Positions 1 to 8,190 of a stretch of 62,947 bases of DNA are shown here, piece by piece. Position 1 is the first letter of the stretch. Each line of letters opens with the position of its first letter. The stretch lies in the NCBI RefSeq assembly GCF_902499045.1, contig NZ_CABVPL010000044.1:1-62947 (forward strand). The letters run 5' to 3'. The notes beneath the pieces are model-generated. The model searched no databases, was not told the origin of the DNA, and saw only the letters and a list, made by a program, of their open reading frames with translations. This DNA is from Burkholderia latens (GTDB lineage: Bacteria; Pseudomonadota; Gammaproteobacteria; Burkholderiales; Burkholderiaceae). Made by a program: the position numbers and the translations under genes.

Positions 1-2
1 GG

Positions 3-992
3 GCGTGCGGGCTGAGCGGCGGCGCGCTCGCCGCGTTCGCGGCCGCGACGGCCGGCGTGTCGGCGGCGGCCGGCTGGTGGCTCGATGCGCAGATCGTGCG
101 TCCGCTTAAGCGGCTGCGCGACCAGGCGCTGAACGTCGCGACCGGCGAAAGCCGCCGCGGTGTGCGGATGAACCGCGTCGACGAGATCGGCATGACGCTG
201 CGCACGATCAACCAGCTCGGGCTGATGTTCCGCTGGCTCGTCGACGACGTCAGCGAGCAGGTGCACAACGTGCAGCGTGCGAGCAACGAGATCGCGCAGG
301 GCAACAACGACCTGAGCGCGCGCACCGAACAGGCTGCGTCGAGCGTGCAGCAGACGGCCGCGTCGATGGCCGAGATGACGGCAACCGTCGACAGCAATGC
401 GGAGACGGCGCGCCAAGCGAACCGGCTTGCGACGTCCGCGAGCGAAGCGGCCGAGCGCGGCGGACAGGCCGCACACGAAGTCGTCACGACGATGCGCGAC
501 ATCACCGACAGTTCGCGCAGGATCGCCGACATCATCGGCGTGATCGACGGGATCGCGTTCCAGACCAACATCCTCGCGCTGAACGCGGCGGTCGAAGCGG
601 CACGCGCGGGCGAACAGGGGCGCGGTTTCGCGGTGGTCGCGGGCGAGGTGCGCGCGCTCGCGCAGCGCAGCGCGAACGCGGCGAAGGAAATCAAGACGCT
701 GATCGGCGCGAGCGTCGAGCGGGTGGAGTCGGGTGCCCGAATCGTCGACGGCGCGGGCAAGACGATGGAGGAAATCGTCACGCAGGTGAAGCGCGTGTCG
801 GACCTGATCGCGGAGATCAGCTCGTCGACGGCCGAGCAGAGTACGGGTGTCGCGCAGGTCGACCAGGCGGTCGTGCATCTCGACAACATCACGCAGCAGA
901 ACGCGGCGCTGGTCGAGCAGAGCACGGCGGCGTCGGAAAGCCTGAAACAGCAGGCGACGCGGCTCGTGGATGCGGTGAACGTGTTTCGTTGA
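3..992 (+). CDS. aer: Aer-like aerotaxis receptor, C-terminal part (cut by window edge)
   Basis: Signal transducer that senses redox or oxygen and passes the signal to CheA/CheW. The reading frame is already open at the window edge, so the N-terminal PAS domain lies outside. Visible parts in order are a hydrophobic Ala-rich membrane segment, a HAMP domain beginning near '[12 protein letters not shown]', and a methyl-accepting signalling domain with the hairpin tip '[19 protein letters not shown]'. The stretch '[16 protein letters not shown]' straight after HAMP resembles E. coli Aer rather than the Tar/Tsr group, so I infer an Aer-type receptor. It ends in 'VDAVNVFR' without a CheR-tethering pentapeptide. 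If the missing part turns out not to be PAS, it is simply a methyl-accepting chemotaxis protein. Confidence 0.85.
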   Translation, partial: ACGLSGGALAAFAAATAGVSAAAGWWLDAQIVRPLKRLRDQALNVATGESRRGVRMNRVDEIGMTLRTINQLGLMFRWLVDDVSEQVHNVQRASNEIAQGNNDLSARTEQAASSVQQTAASMAEMTATVDSNAETARQANRLATSASEAAERGGQAAHEVVTTMRDITDSSRRIADIIGVIDGIAFQTNILALNAAVEAARAGEQGRGFAVVAGEVRALAQRSANAAKEIKTLIGASVERVESGARIVDGAGKTMEEIVTQVKRVSDLIAEISSSTAEQSTGVAQVDQAVVHLDNITQQNAALVEQSTAASESLKQQATRLVDAVNVFR

Positions 993-1048
993 AGGCTGAC
1001 GCGGGAGGTGACGCGGGCACGGTGGAGAGAGGCACCGGCCCGCGTCGG

Positions 1049-1074
1049 GACCGCCCGGTTCCGGCCGGGCGGTC
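1049..1074. terminator. hairpin between convergent aer-like gene and gabD
   Basis: A perfect 10-bp inverted repeat (GACCGCCCGG at 1049-1058, CCGGGCGGTC at 1065-1074) with a 6-nt loop sits between two convergent genes. It could end transcripts from both sides, but neither side has a real T-run. Confidence 0.4.
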
Positions 1075-1108
1075 AGGGCCTGCCGCTCGCGCGGCCGGCC
1101 CCGAACCG

Positions 1109-2578
1109 TCACACGGCAAGACAGAGGTACTTGATCACGACGTAGTCGTCGATGCCGTAGTGCGAGCCTTCGCGGCCGAGGCCCGACTGCTTGACGCCGC
1201 CGAACGGCGCGACTTCGTTCGAGATCAGGCCCGTGTTGATGCCGACCATCCCGTATTCGAGCGCTTCGGCGACTTTCCACACGCGGCCGATGTCGCGGCT
1301 GTAGAAGTACGCGGCGAGACCGAACTCGGTGTCGTTCGCGAGGCGGATCACCTCGTCGTCGCTGCTGAACTTGAACAGCGGCGCGAGCGGCCCGAACGTC
1401 TCTTCCTTCGCGACCTTCATCGCCGGCGTGACGCCCGTCAGCACGGTCGGCTCGAAGAAGCCGTGGCCGAGCGCATGACGCTTGCCGCCCGTCACGACGG
1501 TCGCGCCCTTCGCGAGCGCGTCCTCGATGTGCGCCTCGACCTTCAGCACCGCTGCTTCGTTGATCAGCGGACCCTGCGTGACGCCCGGCTCCGTGCCGCG
1601 GCCGACCTTCAGCTGGCCGACGGCCGCCGCGAGCTTCTGCGCGAACTGGTCGTACACGGCTTCGTGCACGTAGAAGCGGTTCGTGCACACGCACGTCTGC
1701 CCGCTGTTGCGGTACTTCGACGCGATTGCGCCCTGCACGGCCGCATCGAGATCGGCGTCGTCGAACACGATGAACGGCGCGTTGCCGCCGAGTTCCAGCG
1801 ACACCTTCTTGACCGTCGCCGCGCATTGCGACATCAGCAGGCGGCCGACCGGCGTCGAGCCGGTGAACGACAGCTTGCGCACGATCGGGTTCGACGTCAG
1901 TTCGCCGCCGATCGCCTTCGGGTCGCCCGTGACGACGCTGAATACACCGGCCGGCACGCCCGCGCGCTCGGCCAGCACGGCCATCGCGAGCGCCGAGAAC
2001 GGCGTCGCCTCGGCCGGCTTCACGACGATCGGGCAGCCTGCCGCGAGCGCCGGGCCGACCTTGCGCGTGATCATCGCCGCCGGGAAGTTCCACGGCGTGA
2101 TCGCCGCGCACACGCCGATCGCTTCCTTCGTCACGACGATGCGCTTGTCGCTCGCCGGCGTCGGGATCGTGTCGCCGTACACGCGCTTGCCTTCTTCCGC
2201 GAACCATTCGAGGAACGACGCCGCATAGCCGATCTCGCCCTTCGCTTCGGCCAGCGACTTGCCTTGCTCGGTGGTCAGGATCAGCGCGAGGTCGTCGGCG
2301 TTCTCCATCATCAGGTCGTGCCACTTGCGCAGGATCGCCGCGCGTTCCTTCGCGGTCTTCTTGCGCCACGCCGGCCATGCCGCGTTCGCGGCTTCGATCG
2401 CGTGACGCGTTTCCGCCGCGCCCATCGCCGGCACGGTGCCGAGCAGGCCGCCGGTTGCCGGGTTGCGGACTTCGAACGTCTCGCCGTTCGTCGCGCCTTG
2501 CCATTCGCCGTTGACGTACGCGTGCTGGCGGAACAGCGACGGATCGTTCAGTGCCAGGGTTTCCTGAACAGTGCTCAT
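1109..2578 (-). CDS. gabD: succinate-semialdehyde dehydrogenase (NADP+)
   Basis: Oxidises succinate semialdehyde to succinate, the second step of GABA degradation, in the cytoplasm. The 489-residue protein is a full-length aldehyde dehydrogenase: 'TPWNFPAAMITRKVGPALAAG' coenzyme-binding region, general-base Glu in 'LELGGNAPF', 'SFTGSTPVG', and the catalytic Cys in 'NSGQTCVCTNRF' near residue 290. I start it at the ATG at 2578 because AGGTG lies just upstream and the family N-terminus fits; the frame is open further upstream but without homology. It follows gabT by about 90 nt on the same strand, so both are probably cotranscribed. Confidence 0.93.
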   Translation of the reverse strand: MSTVQETLALNDPSLFRQHAYVNGEWQGATNGETFEVRNPATGGLLGTVPAMGAAETRHAIEAANAAWPAWRKKTAKERAAILRKWHDLMMENADDLALILTTEQGKSLAEAKGEIGYAASFLEWFAEEGKRVYGDTIPTPASDKRIVVTKEAIGVCAAITPWNFPAAMITRKVGPALAAGCPIVVKPAEATPFSALAMAVLAERAGVPAGVFSVVTGDPKAIGGELTSNPIVRKLSFTGSTPVGRLLMSQCAATVKKVSLELGGNAPFIVFDDADLDAAVQGAIASKYRNSGQTCVCTNRFYVHEAVYDQFAQKLAAAVGQLKVGRGTEPGVTQGPLINEAAVLKVEAHIEDALAKGATVVTGGKRHALGHGFFEPTVLTGVTPAMKVAKEETFGPLAPLFKFSSDDEVIRLANDTEFGLAAYFYSRDIGRVWKVAEALEYGMVGINTGLISNEVAPFGGVKQSGLGREGSHYGIDDYVVIKYLCLAV

Positions 2579-2614
2579 ATGAATCACCTGCTTTGAAAAG
2601 GACGGATGAGAACG

Positions 2615-2643
2615 GCCGCCGCCGTCTTCACGACGGCGGCGGC
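2615..2643 (-). other. intercistronic hairpin between gabT and gabD
   Basis: A 12-bp perfect stem (GCCGCCGCCGTC at 2615-2626, GACGGCGGCGGC at 2632-2643) with a 5-nt loop lies in the gabT-gabD gap. There is no T-run on the transcript strand, so it is more likely an mRNA stability or partial attenuation element than a full terminator. This function is inferred. Confidence 0.45.
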
Positions 2644-2668
2644 GCATTCAATTGAAGCGGGCGGCCAT

Positions 2669-3952
2669 TCAGGCCGGCACGCCGACCGTTTCCTTCAGCA
2701 CTTCCTCGAGGATCGCGAGCGCTTCATCGAACACGGCTTGCGGGATCGTCAGCGGGAACAGGAAGCGCACGACGTTCGAGTACACGCCGCATACGAGCAG
2801 CAACAGGCCGCGCTCGAGCGCACGCGTCTGCACGCGCTTCGTGAATTCGGCATCGGGCTCGCCCGAACCCGGCTTCAGGAATTCGACTGCGATCATCGCG
2901 CCCGGACCGCGCACGTCGGCGATCTGCGGCACGTCGGCCTGCAGCGCGTTCAGCTTCGCCTTCAGCACGTCGCCGAGTTGCGTCGCGCGTTCGCACAGCT
3001 TCTCTTCGTCGATGATCTCGAGCACCGCGTGCGCCGACGCGACGGCCAGCGGGTTGCCCGCGTAGGTGCCGCCGAGGCCGCCGGGCGCGGCCGCGTCCAT
3101 CACGTCCGCACGGCCGACGACGCCCGACAGCGGCATGCCGCCCGCGAGGCTCTTCGCCATCGTGATCAGGTCGGCCAGCACGTCGTAGTGCTGCATCGCG
3201 AACAGCTTGCCGGTGCGCGCGAAACCCGTCTGCACTTCGTCGGCGATCAGCAGGATGCCGTGTTCGTTACAGATCTTGCGCAGCGCGCGCACGAATTCGG
3301 CCGGCGCCGGGTTGAAGCCGCCTTCGCCCTGGACCGGTTCGAAGATGATCGCGGCGACGCGCTTCGGATCGATGTCGGCCTTGAACAGCATCTCGATCGC
3401 CTTGATCGAGTCGGCCGTCGTCACGCCGTGCACCGCATTCGGGTACGGCGCATGGAACACGTCGCCCGGGAACGGGCCGAAGTTCAGCTTGTACGGGGCG
3501 ACCTTGCCGGTCAGCGCCATGCCCATCATCGTGCGGCCGTGGAAGCCGCCCGAGAACGCGATCACGCCCGGACGGCCGGTCGCCGCCCGCGCGATCTTGA
3601 TCGCGTTCTCGACGGCTTCGGCGCCGGTCGTGAAGAACGCCGTCTTCTTCGGGTAGTCGCCCGGCGCGCGTGCGTTGATCTTCTCTGCCAGTTCGACGTA
3701 CGACGCGTACGGGACGATCTGGTAAGCGGTGTGCGTGAAGTTGTTCAGCTGGTCGGCGATCGCCTTGACGATCTTCGGGTGGCGGTGGCCCGTGTTCAGC
3801 ACCGCGATGCCGGCGGCGAAATCGATGAAGCGGCGGCCTTCGACGTCCCACAGCTCCGCGTTCTCGGCGCGGGCTGCGTAGAAATCGCACATCACGCCGA
3901 CGCCGCGCGGGGTGGCGGCGTTCTTGCGGGCCTGCAGGTCGGCATTCTTCAC
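2669..3952 (-). CDS. gabT: 4-aminobutyrate aminotransferase
   Basis: PLP enzyme that moves the amino group of GABA to 2-oxoglutarate, giving succinate semialdehyde and glutamate. It is a class III aminotransferase of about 427 residues: 'TGAEAVENAIKIAR', 'GGFHGRTMMGMALTG', 'PVQGEGGF', 'LLIADEVQTGFARTG' with the cofactor Asp, and the PLP-lysine in 'ITMAKSLAGGMPLSG'. The start is a choice: an ATG at 3958 touches the Shine-Dalgarno AAGGAG with no spacing, while the GTG at 3952 lies 6 nt from it, so I prefer 3952. The gene is first in a gabT-gabD unit and divergent from a MocR-type regulator that probably controls it. Confidence 0.93.
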   Translation of the reverse strand: MKNADLQARKNAATPRGVGVMCDFYAARAENAELWDVEGRRFIDFAAGIAVLNTGHRHPKIVKAIADQLNNFTHTAYQIVPYASYVELAEKINARAPGDYPKKTAFFTTGAEAVENAIKIARAATGRPGVIAFSGGFHGRTMMGMALTGKVAPYKLNFGPFPGDVFHAPYPNAVHGVTTADSIKAIEMLFKADIDPKRVAAIIFEPVQGEGGFNPAPAEFVRALRKICNEHGILLIADEVQTGFARTGKLFAMQHYDVLADLITMAKSLAGGMPLSGVVGRADVMDAAAPGGLGGTYAGNPLAVASAHAVLEIIDEEKLCERATQLGDVLKAKLNALQADVPQIADVRGPGAMIAVEFLKPGSGEPDAEFTKRVQTRALERGLLLLVCGVYSNVVRFLFPLTIPQAVFDEALAILEEVLKETVGVPA

Positions 3953-3997
3953 GGTCATCTCCTTGATGTTCTGTCCGGTAGGTAAAAAACGGCCGCG

Positions 3998-4024
3998 TTG
4001 GCAGCCCATGGAGGCGACTATAAT
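3998..4024 (+). promoter_or_regulatory. sigma-70 promoter for the MocR-type regulator
   Basis: TTGGCA (3998-4003) and a consensus TATAAT (4019-4024) are separated by 15 bp, slightly short. Read on the other strand the same bases give TATAGT, which could serve gabT, so the divergent promoters may overlap. Confidence 0.5.
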
Positions 4025-4030
4025 CACATT

Positions 4031-4074
4031 TGGCTCCGGCAATCAGAGCCATTTCAATAAATATTCAGGAGCCA
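4031..4074. promoter_or_regulatory. candidate MocR/GabR operator with repeats
   Basis: TGGCTC (4031-4036) and GAGCCA (4046-4051) form a dyad with 9-bp spacing, and GAGCCA recurs directly at 4069-4074, 23 bp downstream. GabR-type proteins are known to bind direct repeats between divergent genes. The placement just downstream of the TATAAT box suggests autoregulation; binding itself is inferred. Confidence 0.45.
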
Positions 4075-4077
4075 ATC

Positions 4078-5586
4078 ATGCGCGCAAGCGTGTTGTCGGA
4101 CTGGCTCGCGCAGCGCCTCGTGCGCGGCGGCGAGCAGCCGATCTACCGGCAGCTGCACCGGCTGCTGCAGCAGGCGATCCTGTCGCGCGAACTGCCGGCC
4201 GGCACGCGCGTGCCGTCGTCGCGGCTGCTCGCGGCCGAGCTCGGGATCGCCCGCAACACGGTCACGCAGGTTTACGAACAGCTTGCGCTCGAAGGCTATG
4301 TGAACTCGGCGACGGGCCGCGGCACGTTCGTCGCCGACAGCGCGCCGGACGAGATCGTCGGCGCGCCGGCCGACGCGGGGGCCGGCCCGGCCGTCGTGAT
4401 GCCGTCCGCGCGGCGGCTGTCCGCGCGCGGCACGCGGCTCGTCGAAGGCGCCGGCGTGTCGAAGCGCCAGGGTGGCGCGTTCATGCCCGGCGTGCCCGAT
4501 GTGTCGCGCTTTCCGGCGCGCGTCTGGACGCGGTTGCACAACAAGTACTGGCGGCGCCTGCGCCCGGATCTGTTGACCTACGCGCCGGGCGGCGGACTCG
4601 CGCTGTTGCGCGAGGCGCTGGCCGACTACCTGCGCACGTCGCGCTCGGTGCGCTGCACGCCCGAGCAGATCGTGATCACGACCGGCATCCACCAGTCGAT
4701 CGACCTCGCGGTGCGCTTGCTGACCGATCCGGGCGACGCGATCTGGACCGAGGATCCGTGCTACTGGGGCGTGCGCAGCGTGCTGAACGTGTCGGGGCTG
4801 ACCACGCGGCCGATTCCGGTCGACGACGAAGGGATTGCGCCGTCGGCCGCCGATCTCGCCGAGCCGCCGAAGCTGATGCTCGTCACGCCGTCGCACCAGT
4901 ATCCGCTCGGGATGGTGATGAGCCTCGCGCGGCGGCGGATGCTGCTCGAATATGCGCGCCAGCATGGCTGCTGGATCATCGAGGACGACTACGACAGCGA
5001 GTTTCGCTACGGCAGCCGGCCGCTCGCGTCGTTGCAGGGGCTCGATACGGCCGGGCAGGTGATCTATGTCGGCAGCTTCGGCAAGACGTTGTTCCCGGGG
5101 CTGCGGGTCGGCTATCTCGTCGCGCCGGAGCCGCTCGCGGAGAGCTTCGCGACCGCGAGCGCCGAGCTGTATCGTGAAGGTCAGCTGCTGCAGCAGGCCG
5201 TGCTCGCCGAATTCATCGCGGAAGGGCACTTCGTGTCGCATATCCGCAAGATGCGCACGCTGTACGGGCAGCGCCGCGAGGTGCTGCTCGATGCGGTCGC
5301 GCGGCGCTACGGCGACACGCTGCACGCGCTCGGCAGCGACGCGGGGCTGCATCTCGTCACGCGGCTGCCGGATGGTGTCGACGATCGCGCGGTCGCGCAG
5401 GCTGCGCTGGAACGCAACATCGTCGTGCGGCCGCTGTCCGGGTATTACGCGGATCGTGAGCGTGCCGCGTCGGGGTTGCTGCTCGGTTATGCGTGCGTGC
5501 CGGAGGATGAAATCGCGACCGCGTTCGCGACGCTCGCCGAGGCGATCGACGAGCAGGCGTTCGACAAGGTGATCGCGATGGTGTGA
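4078..5586 (+). CDS. MocR/GabR-type regulator (GntR HTH fused to aminotransferase fold)
   Basis: Transcription factor of 502 residues. The N-terminal third is a GntR-type winged helix ('GTRVPSSRLLAAELGIARNTV' within residues about 10-80). The rest is a fold-type I aminotransferase domain that binds PLP as effector cofactor, with 'PSHQYPLGMVMS', the Asp-Tyr pair in 'IIEDDYDSEFRYG' and the PLP-lysine in 'VGSFGKTLFPGLRVGY'. An AGGAG sequence precedes the ATG at 4078. It is divergent from gabT-gabD and therefore most likely activates these genes in response to GABA, as GabR does in Bacillus; a PdxR-type role in vitamin B6 control cannot be excluded from sequence. Confidence 0.88.
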   Translation: MRASVLSDWLAQRLVRGGEQPIYRQLHRLLQQAILSRELPAGTRVPSSRLLAAELGIARNTVTQVYEQLALEGYVNSATGRGTFVADSAPDEIVGAPADAGAGPAVVMPSARRLSARGTRLVEGAGVSKRQGGAFMPGVPDVSRFPARVWTRLHNKYWRRLRPDLLTYAPGGGLALLREALADYLRTSRSVRCTPEQIVITTGIHQSIDLAVRLLTDPGDAIWTEDPCYWGVRSVLNVSGLTTRPIPVDDEGIAPSAADLAEPPKLMLVTPSHQYPLGMVMSLARRRMLLEYARQHGCWIIEDDYDSEFRYGSRPLASLQGLDTAGQVIYVGSFGKTLFPGLRVGYLVAPEPLAESFATASAELYREGQLLQQAVLAEFIAEGHFVSHIRKMRTLYGQRREVLLDAVARRYGDTLHALGSDAGLHLVTRLPDGVDDRAVAQAALERNIVVRPLSGYYADRERAASGLLLGYACVPEDEIATAFATLAEAIDEQAFDKVIAMV

Positions 5587-5743
5587 CGCGGCGGGCAGCC
5601 GCGCCGCCGCCGGGGCGACTCGTTCCCACTGCAGTGCGATGAATATGCGCGTGCCGCGGCGCGTCAGGCGTCCGTCGATCGCGGATGCGTGCTGAGCGGG
5701 TTCAATGTGCCCGGCGGCCCATGCGGGTCCGCTGGCCGGCCGT

Positions 5744-6580
5744 TCAGAGCCGGATCAACGCGGCGCCCGCCACCACCAGCGCACACGCGGCGAGCCGCCG
5801 CTTGCCGGGCCGCTCGCGCATCACGAACCAGCCGATCGCGACCGCGAAGACCGAGCTCGTTTCGCGCAGTGCCGATACGGTCGCCACCGGCAGGTGCCGG
5901 TACGCGAGAATCACGATCCCGTACGCGGCGAGCGAGATCGTGCCGGCGATCGCGCCCTGCGCGAGCGCGGTGCGCGAGCCGAGCACCGCGCGCGGGCCGC
6001 CGCGCCACGCGCAGACGAGCGCGAGCTGCGGCACGCTCCACAACAGGTACACCCATGCGATGTAGCCGAGCGCGCTGCCCGACACGCGCGAGCCGATTCC
6101 GTCGCAGGTCGAATACGCGGCGATGAACACGCCGGTGAGCAGCGCATACGGCACGCCTTCGCCGGAGAACCGGAAGCCGCGCCGCAGCGCGAGCGACATG
6201 ATCCCGAACGACACGAGCGCGATACCGGCGAAGCCGAACGGCGTCGGCCGCTCGCGCAGCGCCGCGAGCGCCAGTACCGATACGAGCAACGGCGAGATCC
6301 CGCGTGCGATCGGATAAATCTGTCCGAACTCGCCGTTGCGGTACGCACGCGCCAGCGTGAAGCAGTACGCGACCTCGAGCGCGGCGGACGCGGCGACGTA
6401 CGGCCACGCGGCGGGCGCCGGCGCGGGCAGCAGCACGGCGCCGGCCATGCCGAACGCGAGATACGGCAGCGACATCGCGCCGAGCTGGACAAGGCGGTCT
6501 TCGCTAACGTGGAGGCACGCATTCCAGATCGCGTGCAGCAACGCGGAGCACAGCACGAGGCCGATGAAGACGTGATCCAT
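5744..6580 (-). CDS. EamA/DMT-family transporter
   Basis: Inner-membrane protein of 278 residues with about ten hydrophobic segments and the internal duplication typical of the drug/metabolite transporter superfamily (two EamA units, residues about 5-135 and 145-275). The signature 'ARGISPLLVSVLALAALRERPTP' ends the first unit and 'SALRETSSVFAVAIGWFVMRERPG' the second, which is where EamA proteins carry the conserved Glu. Substrate is not predictable. It is convergent with the MocR-type gene and divergent from selD, so it appears to be a single-gene unit. Confidence 0.85.
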   Translation of the reverse strand: MDHVFIGLVLCSALLHAIWNACLHVSEDRLVQLGAMSLPYLAFGMAGAVLLPAPAPAAWPYVAASAALEVAYCFTLARAYRNGEFGQIYPIARGISPLLVSVLALAALRERPTPFGFAGIALVSFGIMSLALRRGFRFSGEGVPYALLTGVFIAAYSTCDGIGSRVSGSALGYIAWVYLLWSVPQLALVCAWRGGPRAVLGSRTALAQGAIAGTISLAAYGIVILAYRHLPVATVSALRETSSVFAVAIGWFVMRERPGKRRLAACALVVAGAALIRL

Positions 6581-6685
6581 GAACGAAGGAGCCGACGGCA
6601 GCGGCGGAGGGCGGCGCCGTCAATTATGTGGGTATCGGGCGCGCTCGCACGGAATTGTCGATAATGGAACGTTGTTATTCACCGG

Positions 6686-7759
6686 ATGCCGACGATGACC
6701 GAAGCCACCCTCACCCCGCCCGCCGTTCCGCGCCTCACGAGCCTGTCGCACGGCGGCGGCTGCGGCTGCAAGATCGCGCCGGGCGTGCTGTCCGAACTGC
6801 TGAAGCGCGCGACGCCGCCGGCGCTGTTTCCCGATCTGCTGGTCGGCACCGAGACCGCCGACGACGCGGCCGTCTATCGGCTCAACGACGAGCAGGCGAT
6901 CGTCGCGACCACCGACTTCTTCATGCCGATCGTCGACGATCCGTTCGACTTCGGCCGCATCGCGGCCACCAACGCGCTGTCGGATGTCTACGCGATGGGC
7001 GGCAAGCCGATCCTCGCGCTCGCGCTGGTCGGCATGCCGATCAACGTGCTGCCGCACGAGACGATCGCCGCCGTGCTGCGCGGCGGCGAGTCGGTGTGCG
7101 CGGACGCCGGCATTCCGGTTGCGGGCGGCCATTCGATCGATTCCGTCGAGCCGATTTACGGACTCGCGGCGATCGGCGTCGTGCATCCGTCGCGCGTGAA
7201 GCGCAACGCGGCCGCGCGCGCGGGCGACGTGCTCGTGCTCGGCAAGCCGCTGGGTGTCGGCGTGCTGTCTGCGGCGCTCAAGAAGAACCAGCTCGACGAC
7301 GCGGGCTACGCGCAGATGGTCGCGACGACCACCAAGCTGAACCGGCCGGGCGCCGAACTCGCCGCGCTGCCGGGCGTGCATGCGTTGACCGACGTCACCG
7401 GCTTCGGACTGCTCGGCCATACGCTCGAACTCGCCCGCGGCGCGGGCCTCACCGCGCGCGTGCACTACGCGTCGCTGCCGTGGCTCGCAGGCGTCGAGGC
7501 GTTCGTCGCCGACGGCGTCTTCACCGGTGCGTCGGGCCGCAACTGGGCCGCGTACGGCGCAGACGTGAGGCTCGCCGACGGGCTGCCGCCGGTTGCGCAG
7601 GCGTTGCTGACCGATCCGCAGACGTCGGGCGGATTGCTGGTCGCGTGCGCGCCGGAAGCGGTCGACGACGTGCTCGCGTGCTTCCGCGCCGACGGTTTCG
7701 ACCGCGCGGCCGTGATCGGCGAGATGGTGGACGGGCCGTCGCGCGTCGACGTTGCGTGA
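6686..7759 (+). CDS. selD: selenide, water dikinase (selenophosphate synthase)
   Basis: Makes selenophosphate from selenide and ATP, the selenium donor for selenocysteine-tRNA and 2-selenouridine-tRNA. The 357-residue protein has the family N-terminus 'LSHGGGCGCKI' with Cys at the active-site position that is selenocysteine in some organisms, so no recoding is needed. Further motifs are 'DDAAVYRLNDEQAIVATTDFF', 'NALSDVYAMGGKP' and 'TDVTGFGLLGH'. Two ATGs (6686 and 6695) are possible and neither has a strong ribosome site. Usual partners (mnmH/selU, selA, selB) are absent from this window; what follows is a transporter remnant. Confidence 0.93.
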   Translation: MPTMTEATLTPPAVPRLTSLSHGGGCGCKIAPGVLSELLKRATPPALFPDLLVGTETADDAAVYRLNDEQAIVATTDFFMPIVDDPFDFGRIAATNALSDVYAMGGKPILALALVGMPINVLPHETIAAVLRGGESVCADAGIPVAGGHSIDSVEPIYGLAAIGVVHPSRVKRNAAARAGDVLVLGKPLGVGVLSAALKKNQLDDAGYAQMVATTTKLNRPGAELAALPGVHALTDVTGFGLLGHTLELARGAGLTARVHYASLPWLAGVEAFVADGVFTGASGRNWAAYGADVRLADGLPPVAQALLTDPQTSGGLLVACAPEAVDDVLACFRADGFDRAAVIGEMVDGPSRVDVA

Positions 7760-7806
7760 CGCCGGGTTCACCCACCAGATCGTTTCGACGTCAGGGCGCC
7801 GCGTGC

Positions 7807-7962
7807 GTGTTTGCGGGCAGCCTCGCGGGGCAGCTCGTGTTCGCGTTCGGCGGTAGCGCGATCGGGCGTCTCGTGAAATCGCCGCGGTTGCTGGCCGTGA
7901 GCCATGTCGCCGCCGCAATCGTCGTGCTCGGTTACGGCGTCGCGGGGCTGATGCGCGTGTAG
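7807..7962 (+). pseudogene. remnant of a LysE-type exporter C-terminus (tentative)
   Basis: A short open stretch in a different frame from selD translates to a hydrophobic sequence containing 'FAGSLAGQLVFAFGGSAIG' and ending 'VLGYGVAGLMRV'. This resembles the last two membrane helices of LysE/RhtB-type amino acid exporters, with no N-terminal two thirds present upstream, where selD lies. I read it as a gene fragment. The remaining bases to 8190 hold nothing I recognise. Confidence 0.4.
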
Positions 7963-8190
7963 CGCGGCGAGGCGCGGCCCCGATCGCACGTGGCAGCGAC
8001 CCGATAGCATTCCTGATGTTCGCGACGCGGCGACGAACGCACCCGATTGCGTCACGCGACACGCACTCGTTCGCAGTGGACCCCGCCGGCCGTTTCGTAG
8101 TCCGGTTCCGCACCGCGCCCGCCCGTTCTATACTCCGTCGCGCAGTCTCCGACAGCCGTTCTCACCCAATCACCGAAACAAGGAACGCCG

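Noticed and set aside
989-2596. Long plus-strand open frame opposite gabD
   Set aside because: Low-complexity Arg/Ala/Asp translation, no ribosome site, and the opposite strand holds an unmistakable dehydrogenase.
6686-7759. Selenocysteine-encoding TGA in selD
   Set aside because: The active-site codon is TGC (Cys) and no in-frame TGA occurs before the end.
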